In this document: in pieces, positions 6,976-9,547 of the stretch | Layout: the number at the start of each line of letters is the position of its first letter | Position numbering within the stretch: the first letter of the stretch is position 1 | NCBI GenBank assembly: GCA_002328625.1 | Contig: DCVC01000373.1 | Span: forward strand, 1 to 9,547 | From: Bacteroidales bacterium UBA2198 | Lineage (GTDB): Bacteria > Bacteroidota > Bacteroidia > Bacteroidales > VadinHA17 | Direction of reading: 5' to 3' | DNA: 9,547 nucleotides | Made by a program: the position numbers and the translations under genes | The notes under the pieces: model-generated | What the model was told of the DNA's origin: nothing | What the model saw: the letters and a program-made list of their open reading frames with translations, nothing else | Database searches by the model: none

Positions 6976-8334
6976 ATGATCGAGCTTTTCAAACAAGCGT
7001 TTCCATATCTGCTCTTATTGTTCTTCCTGGTCCGGGGGTTTAGAAACCCCATTTATTTTCTGGGGATTTCTTTTCTTATGTTCATGAGTGAATCAATTTT
7101 TTTTGAGACTGTTAAAATCTTTCAGGTACCAGGTCGTATACTACCTGCACTCAAGTTGATATGGATGGTAATATTCTGGATATTGCCCTTTTTGTTTTAT
7201 TTGTATGTTGGAAAGGAAATCAAAAGGAGGGCTCAGACAATAGGCACTCTGGATTATCTTGTCATTTTTCTGATGATAGTTACCACTATTGGGTTGATTA
7301 CTGCCCTGATCGATTATCCTGTTGTTAAAGGTGTTGTCATGGAATTCTTCGTCCTGCTATCACTTTTCATTGGATATTTTATCATCAGGGATTGGAGCTT
7401 TTCATGCAGGCTTGAGGTTTTGAAAGGATTTCTGTTCAGCATAGTAGTGATCAACACAATTAGTGCACTCTTTTATATTCTTCATCAGGGAGCCGGTTTG
7501 GCAATCTATGATATCGAAGAATATATAGAGGAAGTATTTGGGGGAGAGATGATTACACGAAGCTTCTGGTTTATGCCCCAGTTCCTCTTTTTTTCGTTGG
7601 CATATTTGTTAGTCTTCAGATCTGATCGTCCTGTATTTTACACATTAATGCTTATTGTAAACCTTGGAGCCATTTTTATTACTTATTCAAGGTCCACATT
7701 GCTCGTTGCGTTTTTCCTTATCATAATCTACTTTGTCATACTTGGAATAAGGGAAAACAAAATGGAGACAGTGTTGAAGAACATTTTCATTTACAGCATT
7801 ATTGGAATAATGAGCATTTTTGTGATCGTAAAGATTTTCCCAACAAATGCCAAATACTTCAAGGACCGATTTGCAGAGTTGACTGAAGATCGTTCCCCGT
7901 TTCAGATAAACAGTCTCCAGTACCGGTTTGAGAGAACCATTGGAGTCATTGAAGATATTGATATAAATAGAATCGTTTTCGGCATGGGGCCTGTAACAGA
8001 GGAACAGGAACCAGATGTACCATTAGTGAAATCGATCACTTCTGACCTGGTTTGGACAGGTGTGGCATACCGCTGGGGTCTGATCGGGTTTTTGCTTTTC
8101 ATTTTGTTGTACATCTATTCGTTTATCAAATCATTTAAAGTATTCATGAATAATACCGGGCTTATGTCCAATCTTGCCTTCATGCTGATGATAGTCATTA
8201 TATCACAGGTACTTGAAGGAATTACATCATGGACCTTCCTTTCAGGGCATGGGTATGCTACTGGCCTGTGGTATTTTGCTCTGGTGGCTGTCTTAGATGA
8301 TAAAGCCACTCAAATGTCCAATCAATCAAAATAA
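6976..8334 (+). CDS. O-antigen polymerase/ligase-like multi-pass membrane protein (Wzy/WaaL superfamily)
   Basis: This 452-residue inner-membrane protein has about 11-12 hydrophobic segments and one larger hydrophilic, presumably periplasmic, loop (about 289-356) before the last three helices. That is the layout of O-antigen polymerases (Wzy) and ligases (WaaL). Visible family hints are ITYSRSTLL (235-243), FGMGP (335-339) in the loop, and SDLVWTGVAYRWGLIGF (356-372) at the loop exit, where related proteins carry H-N-x-x-L followed by GLIG. The His expected of classical WaaL ligases is not seen at that place. The protein would act on undecaprenyl-linked glycan, either joining repeat units or transferring the glycan to lipid A-core or another acceptor; sequence alone does not decide which. 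It lies 10 bp after the GT4-like gene and 9 bp before the GT2-like gene. An ATG at 6971 is in another frame, so the start at 6976 is used. Confidence 0.8.
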   Translation: MIELFKQAFPYLLLLFFLVRGFRNPIYFLGISFLMFMSESIFFETVKIFQVPGRILPALKLIWMVIFWILPFLFYLYVGKEIKRRAQTIGTLDYLVIFLMIVTTIGLITALIDYPVVKGVVMEFFVLLSLFIGYFIIRDWSFSCRLEVLKGFLFSIVVINTISALFYILHQGAGLAIYDIEEYIEEVFGGEMITRSFWFMPQFLFFSLAYLLVFRSDRPVFYTLMLIVNLGAIFITYSRSTLLVAFFLIIIYFVILGIRENKMETVLKNIFIYSIIGIMSIFVIVKIFPTNAKYFKDRFAELTEDRSPFQINSLQYRFERTIGVIEDIDINRIVFGMGPVTEEQEPDVPLVKSITSDLVWTGVAYRWGLIGFLLFILLYIYSFIKSFKVFMNNTGLMSNLAFMLMIVIISQVLEGITSWTFLSGHGYATGLWYFALVAVLDDKATQMSNQSK

Positions 8335-8343
8335 GGCCGGTTA

Positions 8344-9399
8344 ATGGAATTTCCCAGAATAACTTTTGGTATAATAGTGCTAAACGGTGAGCCTTTTACT
8401 CGTTATTGCCTGCGTTCACTGTATAGATATGCTTATGAAATTATAGTAGTTGAAGGGGGGCATGAAGATGCCAAATCCGTTTGTACTCCTGATGGCCACT
8501 CTGTTGATGGGACCTTGGAAACGCTCTACAATTTTAAAAAGGAGGAGGATCCCGAAAACAAGCTGCAGATCATCACAAAAACAGGGTTCTGGCCTAAGAC
8601 TGACGAACTGGGAAGGCACAGGACTCCACAATCCAGAGCATATGCTGAAAGGGCAACCGGGGATTATCTCTGGCAGATCGATATAGATGAGTTCTACAAG
8701 AATGAGGACATGGACGCAGTCTTAAAGATGCTGAAGAAGGATCCATCAATCAGTGGCATTACATTTCCGTTCATAAATTTTTGGGGAGACATTCATTATA
8801 GAATAGAAGGATGGAAATTTCTAAGAGGAGGATCATATTGCCATCGTGTTTTTAAATGGGGTCCCGGATATTCATATCTGACACATGAACCGCCAACAAT
8901 CCTTAATGAAGAAGGGACTGATCTGAGAATGTTGAATTGGATCAATGGAAAAAGGATGAAGAGGAAAGGTATCTTTATGTATCATTACTCACATCTCTTC
9001 CCCTGGCAAGTCAGACAAAAGGTCCAGGTTTATAAGGACGAAAAACCGGATAACTGCTCTGAAATCATTGAATGGGCAAATAATAACTACTTTCAAATTT
9101 CCAATCCTTTCAATATTGAAAGACATTACTGGATGCCAAGTTGGCTTGAACTTTACAAGGGTAGCCATCCTTCAGTTGTTTTGAGTATGATGGCAGACAT
9201 TAAATCAGGGAAAAAGGGTTTTGAAATGAGAGATAATGCTGATGTTGAAGAGATCCTAAATGACAGATCTTATTTTCTAAAAGTCTTTTTTATGAAATTA
9301 TATAATGAATGGGATTATTATACAAAAAATCTGTTGTTTCAGATAAGCCGCGTGAAGAATATTCCGGGGAAAATAAAGCGAACCTTGACGAAGGTCTGA
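8344..9399 (+). CDS. GT-A fold glycosyltransferase (GT2-like)
   Basis: This 351-residue protein is probably cytosolic or membrane-associated and transfers a sugar during assembly of the glycan handled by this operon. The N-terminus shows the first GT-A strand and helix (RITFGIIVLNGEPFTRYCLRSLY, split here as ITFGIIVLNG at 6-15 and YCLRSLY at 21-27), then EIIVVEGG (32-39), the donor-side start. The metal-binding D-x-D is in WQIDIDEFY (110-118; Asp113 and Asp115). Between these, GHSVDGT and a long charged stretch (about 45-95) make the nucleotide-binding region longer than in minimal GT2 enzymes. The C-terminal half (about 150-351) is rich in Trp, Tyr and His (HYRIEGW, YHYSHLFPW), has no clear membrane helix and ends in a basic tail. 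Donor and acceptor cannot be inferred. It is the last intact gene of the operon and starts 9 bp after the polymerase/ligase-like gene. Confidence 0.85.
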   Translation: MEFPRITFGIIVLNGEPFTRYCLRSLYRYAYEIIVVEGGHEDAKSVCTPDGHSVDGTLETLYNFKKEEDPENKLQIITKTGFWPKTDELGRHRTPQSRAYAERATGDYLWQIDIDEFYKNEDMDAVLKMLKKDPSISGITFPFINFWGDIHYRIEGWKFLRGGSYCHRVFKWGPGYSYLTHEPPTILNEEGTDLRMLNWINGKRMKRKGIFMYHYSHLFPWQVRQKVQVYKDEKPDNCSEIIEWANNNYFQISNPFNIERHYWMPSWLELYKGSHPSVVLSMMADIKSGKKGFEMRDNADVEEILNDRSYFLKVFFMKLYNEWDYYTKNLLFQISRVKNIPGKIKRTLTKV

Positions 9400-9403
9400 T
9401 GTG

Positions 9404-9475
9404 ATGATAATAAGAAAATCAAAAATAATCCATCTGAATACTGGCACCTTAAGCAACTTCACAAAATCCATCTAA
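9404..9475 (+). pseudogene. Possible truncated start of a further glycosyltransferase gene
   Basis: An ATG four bases after the GT2-like stop opens a 23-codon frame reading MIIRKSKIIHLNTGTLSNF and ending at TAA 9473-9475. The basic start followed by KIIHLNTGTLS resembles the first strand and loop of GT4 N-termini (typically K-I-[IL]-H-[IL]-N-T-G). Position and spacing are what an additional operon gene would show, but the frame ends where a Gly-rich loop would be expected and is followed by non-coding-looking AT-rich DNA. I infer a gene broken by deletion or insertion. It could equally be chance, since the frame is very short. Confidence 0.25.
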
Positions 9476-9523
9476 TTTCAGATCATTAAGATTTAATGCG
9501 CTTATTTAAATAAAACATAATCT

Positions 9524-9547
9524 CACTAGTGTCCCGTTAAGATCGGG
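9524..9547. repeat. Palindrome and inverted repeat at the right edge
   Basis: CACTAGTG (9524-9531) is a perfect 8-bp palindrome. It is followed directly by CCCG (9533-9536), a 7-base spacer and CGGG (9544-9547), which may extend past the window. This could be the stem of a terminator or the terminal sequence of an insertion element lying just outside the window; the sequence available cannot distinguish these. Confidence 0.3.

Noticed and set aside
8450..8686. 78-codon plus-strand frame within the GT2-like gene
   Set aside because: It is an alternative frame of a gene with intact GT-A motifs; the translation shows no domain.

Overview
The window looks like a piece of a Bacteroidota (Bacteroidetes) chromosome carrying a surface-polysaccharide locus. 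The main evidence is two large secreted proteins that each end in a type IX secretion system (T9SS) C-terminal sorting domain, a signal essentially confined to that phylum. Coding is dense, G+C looks moderate (estimated by eye, not computed), and starts mostly lack a clear Shine-Dalgarno sequence, as is usual there. No tRNA, rRNA, CRISPR array or transposase gene was seen. The longest stretch without a gene is about 200 bp.

Left part (1-3350): two secreted parallel beta-helix proteins are encoded convergently, with only 9 bp between their stop codons. The first, on the plus strand, is cut at its 5' end by the window edge. The second, on the minus strand, is a complete protein with a signal peptide, a polysaccharide-lyase-family-9-like (PL9) beta-helix that keeps the calcium and catalytic residue pattern, two tandem Ig-like domains and a T9SS tail.

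Middle and right (3553-9399): after a 202-bp divergent intergenic region, five plus-strand genes form a tight apparent operon with gaps of 12, -4, 10 and 9 bp. In order they encode the Wzm-type permease and Wzt-type ATPase of an ABC polysaccharide exporter, a GT-B glycosyltransferase (GT4-like), a multi-pass O-antigen polymerase/ligase-like membrane protein, and a GT-A glycosyltransferase (GT2-like). The likely combined job is to assemble a lipid-linked O-antigen or similar glycan in the cytoplasm (the two transferases), flip it across the inner membrane (Wzm/Wzt), and polymerise or ligate it on the periplasmic side (the Wzy/WaaL-like protein).

Right edge (9400-9547): a 23-codon open frame that reads like the beginning of another glycosyltransferase stops prematurely. 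It is followed by AT-rich sequence and, at the very end, a palindrome plus a short inverted repeat that could mark the edge of a mobile element or a terminator. This part is speculative.

Most of the window is recognisable. The points most worth a second look are the coexistence of an ABC exporter with a Wzy/WaaL-like protein, the PL9-like lyase beside a glycan export operon, and the apparently broken gene at the right edge. I did not find a clearly undescribed system.
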